Assembly (NCBI GenBank): GCA_017395065.1
Contig: JAFPWH010000021.1
Span: 62,001 to 126,000 of the forward strand
Origin: Clostridia bacterium
Lineage (GTDB): Bacteria; Bacillota; Clostridia; Christensenellales; Aristaeellaceae
Length of the DNA stretch: 64,000 nt
Direction: 5' to 3'
Shown: piece by piece, positions 17,372-25,786 of the stretch
Layout: the number at the start of each line of letters is the position of its first letter
How positions within the stretch are numbered: position 1 is the first letter of the stretch
Translations under genes and position numbers: made by a program
The notes under the pieces: model-generated
Told to the model about the DNA's origin: nothing
What the model saw: only the letters and a program-made list of their open reading frames with translations
Databases searched by the model: none

Positions 17372-18085
17372 TTACTCCTTGCCGCGCAGCTTCAGCACGG
17401 TCCTTGGCAGCGCGTCCCTGCTGTTGCCCCAGGGCTTGTCTGCGTTTTTATGGTCGAATTTCAGCGTGAACCACTCGATTTCCTCCGCCACGCGCTTTAA
17501 GTTGGTCATTTCGACCTCGTTGAGCATGTCGGTGAACTGCTTGAGTTCCTGCCCGCTCAATTGCTCGGGCGCGGCGTTCAGAAGCTCGGCGTAGTGCACG
17601 AGGCAAAAGCCCTTCGAGCCCTTGAACTGCGCGCGGAAGGACCCGTCCTTTTTCCAAAGATGCACGGTCGTGTAGACGTATCTTTCCATGGTGGCGTTCA
17701 GCCGGTCGCAGAGGATGCAGCTGTCGGTCAGGGGCTTGAGATTTACGCCGGCGCTGGGTGCCTTTCTCGAAAAAAAGCCGCCCTTGGCCGGCACGCTCTG
17801 CACGGCCTGGCTGGCTTCGCCCAGCCGCGCCATCGTCTGCTTCAGGTACGTGTGCGCCATCAGCGCGACGCCCAGACGCCTGTCGCCCACCATCATGAGC
17901 TTGAAGTGCCTCGCGCAAAAGCCCTTCATGTTGACCTCCACGCGCACGTCCGGCTCCATGACGCTGCCGCCCGTGAAGGAATGCACGTAGTTGTCCTCGT
18001 TGGTGCTCTTGAGCTCGCACAGCGGGCATTCGCAGTCCAGTTTGAACGCGTCCCAGACGGGTATGGTATCGATGTGCTGTCTCAT
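17372..18085 (-). CDS. DUF6062 family protein with two CxxC/GFCxxH units
   Basis: A 237-aa cytosolic protein resembling DUF6062; no known function. The sequence is an internal duplication of a putative zinc unit: CPLC (20-23) with GFCARH (C57, H60), then CILC (123-126) with GFCLVH (C161, H164). Each unit has two Cys plus Cys and His, as in metal-binding treble-clef-like sites. The middle (about 95-115) is a variable linker. Its start overlaps the scpB stop by 4 nt, so it is made together with ScpB. Two bases separate its stop from the GH42 start codon. Confidence 0.75.
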   Translation of the reverse strand: MRQHIDTIPVWDAFKLDCECPLCELKSTNEDNYVHSFTGGSVMEPDVRVEVNMKGFCARHFKLMMVGDRRLGVALMAHTYLKQTMARLGEASQAVQSVPAKGGFFSRKAPSAGVNLKPLTDSCILCDRLNATMERYVYTTVHLWKKDGSFRAQFKGSKGFCLVHYAELLNAAPEQLSGQELKQFTDMLNEVEMTNLKRVAEEIEWFTLKFDHKNADKPWGNSRDALPRTVLKLRGKE

Positions 18086-18612
18086 GTGGTAACCTCGCCT
18101 TCGACAGTATTTTCCTCGGGTAATTGATTGAGTCCCTCGAGGCCGAAGTGCCTCAGGAACTTATCGGTCGTGCCGTAGAGGATGGGCCGGCCCAGCGTCT
18201 CGCGCCGCCCCTGCTCGGCGATCAGGCCTCTTGCCAGGAGCAGCTGCACCGAATAGTCGCACTTGACGCCCCTGATCGCCTCCACATCGCCCTTGGTGCA
18301 GGGCTGGCGGTAGGCGATGATCGAGAGCGTTTCCAGAACCGCCTGCGAAAGCGACTGCTTTTTGACCGGCTGAAGAAACATTTCGACGTAGGGCGCGTAT
18401 TCCGGGTTGATGGAGAGCTGTATTTCGCCGCCGTGCCGGTTGAGGCGAAGGCCTCTTTTGTCCAGTACGCAGCTTTCCTTGAGCTGCTCCACTGCCTCCT
18501 CCAGCTCCATGGAGGTGAGGTTCAGCGCGTGCGCGAGCGCCTGCGCGTTCACGGGCTCCCCCGCAACGTATAAGACGGCCTCCAGTATGCCGCAAAGCTC
18601 GTGTGTGTCCAA
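18082..18612 (-). CDS. scpB: Segregation and condensation protein B
   Basis: Winged-helix kleisin partner of the SMC-ScpAB condensin. ILEAVLYVAGEPV, the LSIIAYRQPCTKGDVEAIRG segment and the RGLIAEQGRRETLGRPILYG stretch are diagnostic. 176 aa is a normal length. scpA, usually the gene just upstream, is absent; a CBM9-like gene is there instead. parA and parB lie a little further upstream in the same run, so chromosome-segregation genes are grouped. Confidence 0.92.
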   Translation of the reverse strand: MDTHELCGILEAVLYVAGEPVNAQALAHALNLTSMELEEAVEQLKESCVLDKRGLRLNRHGGEIQLSINPEYAPYVEMFLQPVKKQSLSQAVLETLSIIAYRQPCTKGDVEAIRGVKCDYSVQLLLARGLIAEQGRRETLGRPILYGTTDKFLRHFGLEGLNQLPEENTVEGEVTT

Positions 18613-18659
18613 GCTCGTCTACCTCGCGTGTATTATTCCGGACTTCGCTGAAGAAGCGC

Positions 18660-19307
18660 CTATTCGACGGCGATCGGGGCGAAGTATTCCGGCCTGTGAT
18701 AGTCCGGCCGTTCGGTGCCCACGTGATTCCAGCAGCCGTAGTGCTCGTGCAGTTCGTGCCCGGAGCATTTAAAGAAATTGCCCTTCATTTCCGCGCCGGA
18801 CGTCGGCGCTTTTCCGAAGTTCTCGACAAACAGGGAATTGGGGATCACGAAGCTGACCGCCCAGAAAGCACCCGAAACGCAGGTGTTTATCTGAAGCCCT
18901 TCGATCGGTTTGTCGTACACCCTGCGCCCGTGCCGGCCTTCGCCCACGCCCACGTGCGCGGTGCCGATGGGATTGATCTCGATGTTGAAGTATTTGTCGC
19001 CGTCTTCAGGGAAGGGACAGAGGAAAAATTCGAGACAGCTGTCCTCGCAGGGCATGCCGCCGAATTTCGTTTCCTTCGCCCGAACGGGCGTCTCCTTCGC
19101 GTACATCAGAACGTTTATTCCCCTGTCGCTCAGGCCGACCCTGGCCGCCGCGAAAAAGTGGTCGGGGTAAAGGCTTAGCCAGGGATAGTCCAGTATCTCC
19201 GCTTCGTCAAGCGCGTTCCACGGGCTTTTCAGCTTTTTGGGGTCGAAGGCTTCGCCGAATTCGTACGCGCCCGTTCCCGCGGGCAGGCGTTTGATCGTAT
19301 ACTGCAT
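18660..19307 (-). CDS. Carbohydrate-binding family 9-like (DOMON-type) protein
   Basis: A 215-aa protein with no signal peptide. WLSLYPDHFFAAARVGLSDRGINVLMYAKE, DSCLEFFLCPFPEDGDKYFNIEINPIG and VSFVIPNSLF fit the CBM9-like beta-sandwich found in small cytosolic proteins of gut Firmicutes and Bacteroidetes. The ligand is unknown; a sugar-binding or sugar-modifying role is inferred from the fold. It sits 24 nt after parB, an odd place for a sugar-binding protein, though the same run also carries GH42 and UxuB-like genes. Confidence 0.72.
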   Translation of the reverse strand: MQYTIKRLPAGTGAYEFGEAFDPKKLKSPWNALDEAEILDYPWLSLYPDHFFAAARVGLSDRGINVLMYAKETPVRAKETKFGGMPCEDSCLEFFLCPFPEDGDKYFNIEINPIGTAHVGVGEGRHGRRVYDKPIEGLQINTCVSGAFWAVSFVIPNSLFVENFGKAPTSGAEMKGNFFKCSGHELHEHYGCWNHVGTERPDYHRPEYFAPIAVE

Positions 19308-19331
19308 GGTTTCAAGCTCCTTCGTTCAAAA

Positions 19332-20234
19332 TCACAGCTCGCCCTGATTGAGCGCTTCCAGCAGGCTCCAGATGTTTTCGAGGTCCTCCTGCGAGGAATA
19401 GCTGATGATGAGCCTGCCCTTATTTTCGTCGCCGTCGATCCTGGCTCTGGTGCCGAAGGCTTCGCGCGCCATTTTTTCGAGCTTGCCCAGCTCCGGCGGC
19501 TTTTCTTTTTTGCCGCTTTCGCGCTTTTGGCCGGCCTCGGGCAGCGCGCAGATGCGCTCCAACTGCCTGACGCTCCAGCCCTGCTGGATCGTCAGCTCGC
19601 AAAGGCGCCTCTGCCTTTCGGGGGAGACGGTGACGAGCGCCCGCGCGTGGCCCGCGGAGATCTCGCCCGCGCGCAGTTTTGCAAGCACCTGCTGATCCAG
19701 CGTAAGGAGCCTCAGCGTATTGGTGACTGCGCTTCTGCTCTTGCCCACGACCTTTGCGGCCTCGTCCTGCGTGAGCTCGCACTTTTCCATGAGCGCTTTG
19801 ATGCCCAGCGCGGTCTCCACGGGATTTAAGTCTTCCCTCTGCAGGTTTTCGATCAGGGCCTGCTTCAGGCGCGTCATTTCGTCGATGTCCCTCACGATCG
19901 CGGGGATGGTGGTCTTGCCCGCCATGCGGCTGGCCCGGAATCGCCTTTCGCCCACGATGATGGAATAGCGGGACCCGTTCTGCTTTACGACGATGGGCTG
20001 TATGACGCCCACGCCCGAGATCGACTCCGCGAGCTCCTTCAAAGATTCTTCGTCAAAGTCGCGGCGGGGCTGGTCGGGATTGATGTCGATGTCGTTTAGC
20101 GAAATCTCCCTGACGGCGTTCCCTTCGCCCGTTGTGCTTCTCGGCGCAAGGGGGCTCAGGCTCTCCTCGTCCATATCCGTAAGCAGCGCGCCCAGGCCTC
20201 TGCCCAGCCCGTGCGCCGTGGTTCTTTTGTTCAT
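19332..20234 (-). CDS. parB: ParB/Spo0J chromosome partition protein
   Basis: CTP-dependent clamp that loads at parS and recruits condensin. The N-terminal GLGRGLGALL box (ParA contact), the NPDQPRRDFDEESLKELAESI region and the CTPase motif GERRFRAS (95-102) are clear. A helix-turn-helix with DEAAKVVGKSRSAVTNTLRLL lies around 156-176, and a C-terminal dimer domain ends the protein. 300 aa is typical. It begins 4 nt after parA. I found no obvious parS palindrome in the window. Confidence 0.95.
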   Translation of the reverse strand: MNKRTTAHGLGRGLGALLTDMDEESLSPLAPRSTTGEGNAVREISLNDIDINPDQPRRDFDEESLKELAESISGVGVIQPIVVKQNGSRYSIIVGERRFRASRMAGKTTIPAIVRDIDEMTRLKQALIENLQREDLNPVETALGIKALMEKCELTQDEAAKVVGKSRSAVTNTLRLLTLDQQVLAKLRAGEISAGHARALVTVSPERQRRLCELTIQQGWSVRQLERICALPEAGQKRESGKKEKPPELGKLEKMAREAFGTRARIDGDENKGRLIISYSSQEDLENIWSLLEALNQGEL

Positions 20235-20238
20235 CGTA

Positions 20239-21003
20239 TCAGACCTCGTTTCGGTTTATGAGCTCCCGCGCAAGCTTTCTGTAAGCGTCTGCGCCGGTGC
20301 AGTTTGCATCGTACAGATGGATGGGCAGCCCGTGGCTGGGCGCTTCGCTCAGGCGCACGTTGCGGGGCACGACGGTGGAAAACACCTTGCCCTTGAAGTA
20401 CTTTTTGACCTCGCTGACCACCTGCAAGCCCAGATTCGTACGCCCGTCCAGCATCGTGAGCACCACGCCCTCGATCTCGAGCGAGGGATTGAGCCGCCTT
20501 CTTACGAGGTTCAGCGTGTTCATCAGCTGCCCCACGCCCTCGAGCGCGTAGTATTCGCACTGGATGGGCACGAGCACGCTGTCCGCCGCGGTCAGCCCGT
20601 TGAGCGTCAAAAGCCCCAGCGAGGGCGGCGAATCGATGAAGATGTAATCGTATGTGTCTTTCAGGGGCGCAAGCGCCCTTTTCAGCACGCTTTCTCTCTC
20701 CTCGGCGTCCACCAGCTCGATCTCGCAGCCGCTTAGGTCCACGCTCGAGGGCAGCACGCTCAGGTTTTTGTAGCGCGTCACGCGAACGGCCCTTTCCGCC
20801 GTGCACTGGCCCGTCATCACGCTGTAGAGGTTGTAGCCTCCCTTGACCGTGACGCCCAGCCCGCTCGTGGCGTTGCCCTGGGGGTCCAGGTCGATCAAGA
20901 GCGTCTTTTTGCCCTCGTCCGCGACGCAGGCGGCGAGATTCACCGCCGTGGTGGTCTTTCCCACGCCGCCCTTCTGATTTGCCGTTGAAATGATCTTTGC
21001 CAA
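20239..21003 (-). CDS. parA: ParA/Soj chromosome partition ATPase
   Basis: Deviant-Walker ATPase, 254 aa. KGGVGKTTT at 11-19 carries the signature lysine, DLDPQGNATSG is the A' motif, and FIDSPPSLGLLTLN the Walker B region. It forms the DNA-bound dimer that moves ParB complexes and in Firmicutes also controls DnaA. It lies in the usual parA-parB order, but downstream of a YgjP-type metallopeptidase gene rather than gidB or noc. Confidence 0.95.
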   Translation of the reverse strand: MAKIISTANQKGGVGKTTTAVNLAACVADEGKKTLLIDLDPQGNATSGLGVTVKGGYNLYSVMTGQCTAERAVRVTRYKNLSVLPSSVDLSGCEIELVDAEERESVLKRALAPLKDTYDYIFIDSPPSLGLLTLNGLTAADSVLVPIQCEYYALEGVGQLMNTLNLVRRRLNPSLEIEGVVLTMLDGRTNLGLQVVSEVKKYFKGKVFSTVVPRNVRLSEAPSHGLPIHLYDANCTGADAYRKLARELINRNEV

Positions 21004-21026
21004 AGCCTTGCTCCTTCAAAATCGGT

Positions 21027-21722
21027 TTATTGGGGAAATTTCAGTTCGCTTCCGTGCGCTTTGAGCCACTTTTTCCATATTTCGTAATCGGGCATGCGCT
21101 TTTTTACCTCCGCCCAGAAGCGCTCGGAGTGGTTCAGGTACAAAAGGTGGCAAAGCTCGTGTATCACCACGTATTCCAGACACGCGGGCGGCGCCATGAT
21201 GAGCTTCCAGTTGAAGTTCAGGTTGTGCTTGCTTGAGCAGCTGCCCCAGCGCGTCCTTTGCTCGCGCACGGTGACGCGGCCGTAGGGCACGTTCACGCTC
21301 GGCGACCATTTGTCCAGATTCAGCCGTATTTTTTCGAGCGCGTCCTTTACGAGGCGGCGCTTGATCTGCGCGTTCAAAAGCGCGGCGTCGTCCTTCGGGG
21401 CGCGCACGATGACCGCATCGTCGGTTATGACGATCCGCGGGGCGCATGGCGTTTCCGCAACGATGCGTTTTCTTGTGCCCTCGTACAAAAGGGTGCCCGG
21501 GAGCATATCCGAGGCTTCCTCCATGCGGGCGTGCGCGGCGTCGATCTCGCTGATTTTGTCCCTGACCAGCCTGTCTGCGGCCCGAAGGCTGTAGCCCGCG
21601 GGCGCGTAGAGCTTTATCCTGCCCTGCGGCAGCGCCTGCAAAAGCAGCGTCGTGCGGTTTTTGACGCACACCAGCGTGTAGGTCACGCTCCTTGCCGCGC
21701 TTATGCGCACCGAACGGATCAC
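21027..21722 (-). CDS. YgjP-like (SprT/M48-type) metal-dependent hydrolase
   Basis: DUF45 family protein of 231 aa. The zinc motif HELCH (188-192) with H198 in YLNHSERFW is the gluzincin-type active site, preceded by TRWGSCSSKHNLNFNW, a hallmark of the YgjP family. Substrate unknown. Its start overlaps the stop of the MreB-like gene by 4 nt, so the two are co-translated, and parA begins 23 nt after its stop. The genetic link to an actin-like protein is the main clue to its job. Confidence 0.85.
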   Translation of the reverse strand: MIRSVRISAARSVTYTLVCVKNRTTLLLQALPQGRIKLYAPAGYSLRAADRLVRDKISEIDAAHARMEEASDMLPGTLLYEGTRKRIVAETPCAPRIVITDDAVIVRAPKDDAALLNAQIKRRLVKDALEKIRLNLDKWSPSVNVPYGRVTVREQRTRWGSCSSKHNLNFNWKLIMAPPACLEYVVIHELCHLLYLNHSERFWAEVKKRMPDYEIWKKWLKAHGSELKFPQ

Positions 21723-22723
21723 AGGCGCAGCGCCCCCTCGCGCCAGTCCACGATCAGGGGCGAAAACAGTTCGGGTTGTTTCAGTATGAGTTTGAGCCCC
21801 CGCGCGGCCGCGTTTACGGGGTCTTCGGCGACGCTCACGGGCAGCTTCAGTTCTTCACTTAAGCACACGTCCAGCCCGCCGAGCAGGCTTCCGCCGCCGC
21901 TTAAGACGATGCCGCCCGCCTCAAGGTCTTCGTTCAGCTCCGGAGACAGGCCGCCGATCGCGCTTTTGCACAGTTCCAGCACGCCGGAGACGATCTCGTT
22001 CAGGCTGCTTTGGGCTATTTCCGGGTCGAGCTGCATGAACTTCGGCAAGCGCGTATACGGGTCGAACACGGGCAGCTTTACCTCTCTGCCCATGCCGGAA
22101 AACGCGCTGTGCTTTAGCAGGCGCGCTACGCGCCGGCTTACGATCACGCCTTCCGCTTCGCGCACCCTGTCCATTATGTTTTCGTCCGCCCTGTCCATGC
22201 CGTAGGGCAGCGTGCGCGTGCGCAGGCATCGGCCGCCGGCGATGACCGAAAACGTCATGCGGCTTGCGCCCATGTCCAGGGAAAAAACGCCCCTGTCCCC
22301 CATCACGTCGAGTTCACAGCCGAGGGCGTGCAGCATGTCCATGCAGACGACGCCGACCATGTCCATGCCTTCGGAAAGCACCGTGTTGATCATATGCTCC
22401 CTGACGCCCGTGGCAACCTCGCGCGATACGGCGATCAGCGCGCGGCGCCTGCGCAGAACGCTCCTGTCCGCGCCGGACAGCGCCCTGAGCACCCACTTTC
22501 GCATAAGCTCAGGGTTCTCGGGCACGCCGCCGCGCATGCATCTTTCAAGCCGTACGTTTTTGTTTTCGCGGCCGAGAAAAGCGTAAGCCCTGTCGCCCCA
22601 GGCGAAGGGGTTCGCTTCGTCGCCGCGCGTGGCCGCCCACGCGGCCTCGGAGCCGATCTCGCCCGAAGCGTCGACCGTGCGCACGCTGTCGGAGCCGAAA
22701 TCAAAGCCGTAATACCACTGCAT
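21719..22723 (-). CDS. Divergent MreB/actin-like protein
   Basis: A 334-aa protein with the actin-fold layout of MreB: phosphate-1 DFGSDSV (8-14), phosphate-2 LDMGASRMTFSVI (149-161), adenosine loop IVLSGGGSLLGGLD (272-285), and the typical closing VAEDPVNAAARG. All loops depart from MreB norms: DLGTANT becomes DFGSDSV, DIGGGTT becomes DMGASRM, and the segment that normally carries the catalytic Glu (IEEPxAAAxG) reads VCMDMLHALG. ATP binding may persist but hydrolysis is doubtful. It is coupled to the YgjP-type gene and starts 6 nt after the UxuB-like gene. A classic mreBCD cluster is not seen. Confidence 0.75.
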   Translation of the reverse strand: MQWYYGFDFGSDSVRTVDASGEIGSEAAWAATRGDEANPFAWGDRAYAFLGRENKNVRLERCMRGGVPENPELMRKWVLRALSGADRSVLRRRRALIAVSREVATGVREHMINTVLSEGMDMVGVVCMDMLHALGCELDVMGDRGVFSLDMGASRMTFSVIAGGRCLRTRTLPYGMDRADENIMDRVREAEGVIVSRRVARLLKHSAFSGMGREVKLPVFDPYTRLPKFMQLDPEIAQSSLNEIVSGVLELCKSAIGGLSPELNEDLEAGGIVLSGGGSLLGGLDVCLSEELKLPVSVAEDPVNAAARGLKLILKQPELFSPLIVDWREGALRL

Positions 22724-22729
22724 CGAATC

Positions 22730-24295
22730 TTATGCCCTGAGCGCGTGGATCGCTTTTCTGACTTCGCCCGCGCCGGAGTTCATCTGTTTGAACGCGGCAA
22801 TGATGTCACCCGCGAGGCCCGCCTTCACGAGGTCGAGGCCGAAGATGCTTTCGTCGCTCAGGATGGGCAGAAGGATCTCTTCCGCGCCCTCATTGTGCAT
22901 AAAGGCGAGCTTGCCAAGGCGCGTCTTCATTTCGTCAAGGCGCGGATCGGCGGATATCTCCATTTCGGCGCCGTTGTCGTCCACGCCCATCAGGTACCTG
23001 AGCCAGCCCGCTTCGACGAGCCTGATGCCCTTTAAGACGCTCAGGTCCATGCCCTTTTCGATGTACGCCTTGATCGTCTCGCCGAAGCGGATGGAGAGCT
23101 TCTGGCTGGTATCGGTGGCGATGCGCTGCGGCGTATCGGGCAAAAAGCTGTTGGGAAGGCGGATGGTGAGCACCTCGCTCAGGAACACCTTGGGATCCAT
23201 GATGCCGGGGTCGGTGACCACGGGCAAGCCCTCGGTGTAGCCGATGCGGTTGACCATGCTGCACAGGTCCTCGTCGCCCATTTCCTGCCAGATCGTCTTG
23301 TAGCCCAGCAGGCAGCCGAACACGGCAAGGCAGGTGTGAAGGGGGTTCAGGCACGTGGTGACCTTCATGCGCTCCACGTCCTCGACGGTCTTTCTCGAGG
23401 CAAAGTAGATGCCTGCCTTGTCCAGCGGCACGCGGCCGTTGGGAAAGGCGTCCTCGATGACCAGATACTCTTTCTCCTCCGCGTTTACGAAGGCCGAGGT
23501 GTAGGTACCCTTGGAGGTGATGATCAGACCGCCGTCCTCAAAGCCGTCCTCCTCCAGCGTCTTCATGACGGTGGCGTCCGGGCGGGGCGTGATCTTATCG
23601 ATCATGCTCCAGGGGAAGGTGACCTTTTCGGAGACGTAGTTTACGAAGCCCTCGTCCACATAGCCGTTTTTGAGCCACGCGCCGATGACGAACCTGACCG
23701 CGTTTTCGAGCTTTTCGCCGTTGTGCGAGCAGTTGTCCATGCTGACAAGCGCCAGCGGGCAGGCGCCCGCGTTGTATCTTTCGAGCAGGAGGCGGCACAG
23801 ATAGCCCATGAGCCCCGTCGCCTCGTCCGGCTTGCCCTGCGCGTCCCTTTCGGCAAAGCGCAGCGAGTAGCCCTTCTCGGTGATCGTGAACGAGGCCATT
23901 TTGAGAGACGGGGCGCGGAAGATCTGCTTTACGCGCGCGTCGTCCTTCATCGTGAGCGCCTCGGGGATGGAGGCCAGCACCTCCTTTTTGACCGTGCCGC
24001 TGGAAACAAGCGTCACGCCCACGGAGAGGTTGTCGAAGGGCCTGTACGCCTTTTCGACGGTTTCGCTGTCGAAGCCCTCGAAGGCGATGACGCCCGTGTC
24101 CATCAATCCCGCGTTCAGAAGCCGCTGCGCCGCAGCGCCGAGAAACGCGCGGAAGATGTTGCCCGCGCCGAAGTGAATCCATTCGGGTCTTTCGAACGTG
24201 TTGCGCTTTACGGTTTCGATGTCGTACTCCGGCAGCGCGTAGCCCTTGGACAGCCACTGCTCCCTGTTTTTGAGCGCCTCAAGCGATAACTTCAT
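22730..24295 (-). CDS. Mannitol dehydrogenase family oxidoreductase (UxuB-like)
   Basis: NAD-dependent long-chain polyol dehydrogenase, 521 aa. IHFGAGNIFRAFLG is the N-terminal Rossmann signature, followed by VSMDNCSHNGEKL and the catalytic-lysine region KVTTCLNPLHTCL. In the family, fructuronate reductase (UxuB) turns D-fructuronate into D-mannonate, feeding the KDPG pathway; an altronate or mannitol dehydrogenase is possible. The KDPG aldolase near 3 kb supports hexuronate use. GGAGGG lies 7 nt before the ATG. It is first in the long run down to udk. Confidence 0.82.
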   Translation of the reverse strand: MKLSLEALKNREQWLSKGYALPEYDIETVKRNTFERPEWIHFGAGNIFRAFLGAAAQRLLNAGLMDTGVIAFEGFDSETVEKAYRPFDNLSVGVTLVSSGTVKKEVLASIPEALTMKDDARVKQIFRAPSLKMASFTITEKGYSLRFAERDAQGKPDEATGLMGYLCRLLLERYNAGACPLALVSMDNCSHNGEKLENAVRFVIGAWLKNGYVDEGFVNYVSEKVTFPWSMIDKITPRPDATVMKTLEEDGFEDGGLIITSKGTYTSAFVNAEEKEYLVIEDAFPNGRVPLDKAGIYFASRKTVEDVERMKVTTCLNPLHTCLAVFGCLLGYKTIWQEMGDEDLCSMVNRIGYTEGLPVVTDPGIMDPKVFLSEVLTIRLPNSFLPDTPQRIATDTSQKLSIRFGETIKAYIEKGMDLSVLKGIRLVEAGWLRYLMGVDDNGAEMEISADPRLDEMKTRLGKLAFMHNEGAEEILLPILSDESIFGLDLVKAGLAGDIIAAFKQMNSGAGEVRKAIHALRA

Positions 24296-24331
24296 AATAT
24301 GTCCCTCCGATAGTTATATTTTCCTGTTTGT

Positions 24332-24360
24332 ATTATACCGCACTTGCGCGCATTTCACAA
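24332..24360 (-). promoter_or_regulatory. Promoter of the UxuB-like to udk run
   Basis: TTGTGA, 17-bp spacer, TATAAT on the minus strand, about 37 nt before the ATG. No comparably good promoter was noticed inside the following 10 kb of same-strand genes. Confidence 0.72.
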
Positions 24361-24405
24361 CCCACAAGGCCAACATAAAACGAAATATTCACAAGTGACG
24401 GGGGC

Positions 24406-24978
24406 TTATCGTTTCAGATAGTCCCCGATCCTGCCCAGCGCCTTTCCGACGCTGTGGTACCTGCCCGAATAGATGACGGGGTCGAGCAGGGTCAGATCGA
24501 CGTCGAACGCATCCCTGCAGGTCAGCCTCTCGTCCATCTGTACGTTTCGGATACGGCAGAAAAACGTCGTGGAATCGCCCGTCTGGAGGCTTTTGAACAC
24601 TTCGCATTCGTACACCCAGCGGCTATCGTCCAGCACAGGCACGTCGAGGACGGCGCCGCGGCTAAAGCCGTAGGGGATCCCGTCCTTCTTTCCGTCCTTT
24701 GCGTGGCGGGAGCCGAAGTAGTCCATGAGGGGCAGCATGTCGGTGCTGACGAGGTTTGCGCTGAAGACGCCCGTTCGCAGAACGTTCTGTTTCGTCATTT
24801 TCGTCCCGTACATGCTTATGACGAGCAGGTAGCCTTCCTTCTCTTCATAGGTTACGCTGATCCAGGTGATGGGCGCAAAGTCGGGCGTGCCGTCTTCGTT
24901 GTTCGTTCCGACGATGAAAGACGGCTGAACGCACATCGAATAGACCGGATCGACCGATTTCCTCTTTACTTTCGTCAT
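24406..24978 (-). CDS. Flavin reductase-like FMN-binding protein
   Basis: A 190-aa split-barrel protein. The segment from SFIVGTNNEDGTPDFAPITW through MYGTKMTKQNVLRTGVFSANL matches the flavin reductase-like domain, which binds FMN and passes hydride to a flavin or partner enzyme. The rest lacks other domains. The physiological partner is unknown. It is the last gene of a three-gene minus run starting at the MBL hydrolase. Confidence 0.8.
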   Translation of the reverse strand: MTKVKRKSVDPVYSMCVQPSFIVGTNNEDGTPDFAPITWISVTYEEKEGYLLVISMYGTKMTKQNVLRTGVFSANLVSTDMLPLMDYFGSRHAKDGKKDGIPYGFSRGAVLDVPVLDDSRWVYECEVFKSLQTGDSTTFFCRIRNVQMDERLTCRDAFDVDLTLLDPVIYSGRYHSVGKALGRIGDYLKR

Positions 24979-25015
24979 GTTTCCTCCTACCCCGAAAGGC
25001 CCTTCGCGAGCCGTT

Positions 25016-25777
25016 TCAGTTTTCCTTCATGAGCGCCGCGCGCAGGCTGTTCGGGATGCCCCTCGGTCCCCGGACGGCATAGACGCCGTGCTCCTTGAGG
25101 ACTTCAAACGTGAATGCCCCGGGATCATAGCGTTTCAATAGCTTTATGCGCATGAGCGCTTTGATCGAAAGCTCCCCGCCCTTATAGTCAAAAGGGATGT
25201 CCGTCTTCGTGACGGCGCAGCGAAACAGAACCGCCGAGACGGGCGCCGCGACGTAGAGAAAAACCGTATCGCCGACCCGTATGCCGCTGCCCTGCTTCCA
25301 GTCGATCTCGTCATTCTGTTCAAATGCGCCCACGACGTCGTAGTATTTCGGGTTCGCGGGAACCAGCCAGTCCTTGGGCGGACGGAGCTTTTGTTTGTTT
25401 TTCGCGGAGGCCGTCGCCCTGTAGCTCATGTCGAGCAGATCGCAGACGTCCTGAAAGGGCACCGTTCCGTCCAGCAGGACCGATATCCAGTTTCCCCTTG
25501 CGATGTGGTAGCCTCTGAAATACCCCTCCTGCCGCAAAAGGAGATCGGCAAAAAGCGGATCGTCAAGCTTCACGTTCAGCACGTCGACGCGCCGTTTCCC
25601 CGAAAGGCCGAGCTTATCCTCCGGCACGTCCATCACGATGGCGTACCATTTTTGATTGTCCGTATGGCGAAAGACAGCGTAATCCGGGAAGCGGAACCAG
25701 AGGTGTTCCTCCTGACTTGCGTACTTTTCCTTCGCGTACGCGCAGATTTTTTCCCGCAGGGTCTCATTCTTTTTCAT
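25016..25777 (-). CDS. YjbR/MmcQ domain fused to an EVE/PUA-like domain
   Basis: A 253-aa two-domain protein. Residues 1-120 match MmcQ/YjbR: LWFRFPDYAVFRHTDNQKWYA, KLGLSGKRRVDVLNVKL, GYFRGYHIARGNWISVLLDG. Residues about 135-253 start DWLVPANPKYYDVVGAF and continue with IRVGDTVFLYVAAPVSAVLFRC, a layout like EVE/ASCH PUA-fold domains that read modified bases. Both halves are suspected nucleic-acid binders; neither function is proven. The coding strand is shared with the MBL and flavin reductase genes at short spacing. Confidence 0.75.
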   Translation of the reverse strand: MKKNETLREKICAYAKEKYASQEEHLWFRFPDYAVFRHTDNQKWYAIVMDVPEDKLGLSGKRRVDVLNVKLDDPLFADLLLRQEGYFRGYHIARGNWISVLLDGTVPFQDVCDLLDMSYRATASAKNKQKLRPPKDWLVPANPKYYDVVGAFEQNDEIDWKQGSGIRVGDTVFLYVAAPVSAVLFRCAVTKTDIPFDYKGGELSIKALMRIKLLKRYDPGAFTFEVLKEHGVYAVRGPRGIPNSLRAALMKEN

Positions 25778-25786
25778 GGCGGCAGT

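Noticed and set aside
18082..22723. parS site near parAB
   Set aside because: I scanned for TGTTTCACGTGAAACA-like palindromes and saw none; a motif search over the full genome is needed.
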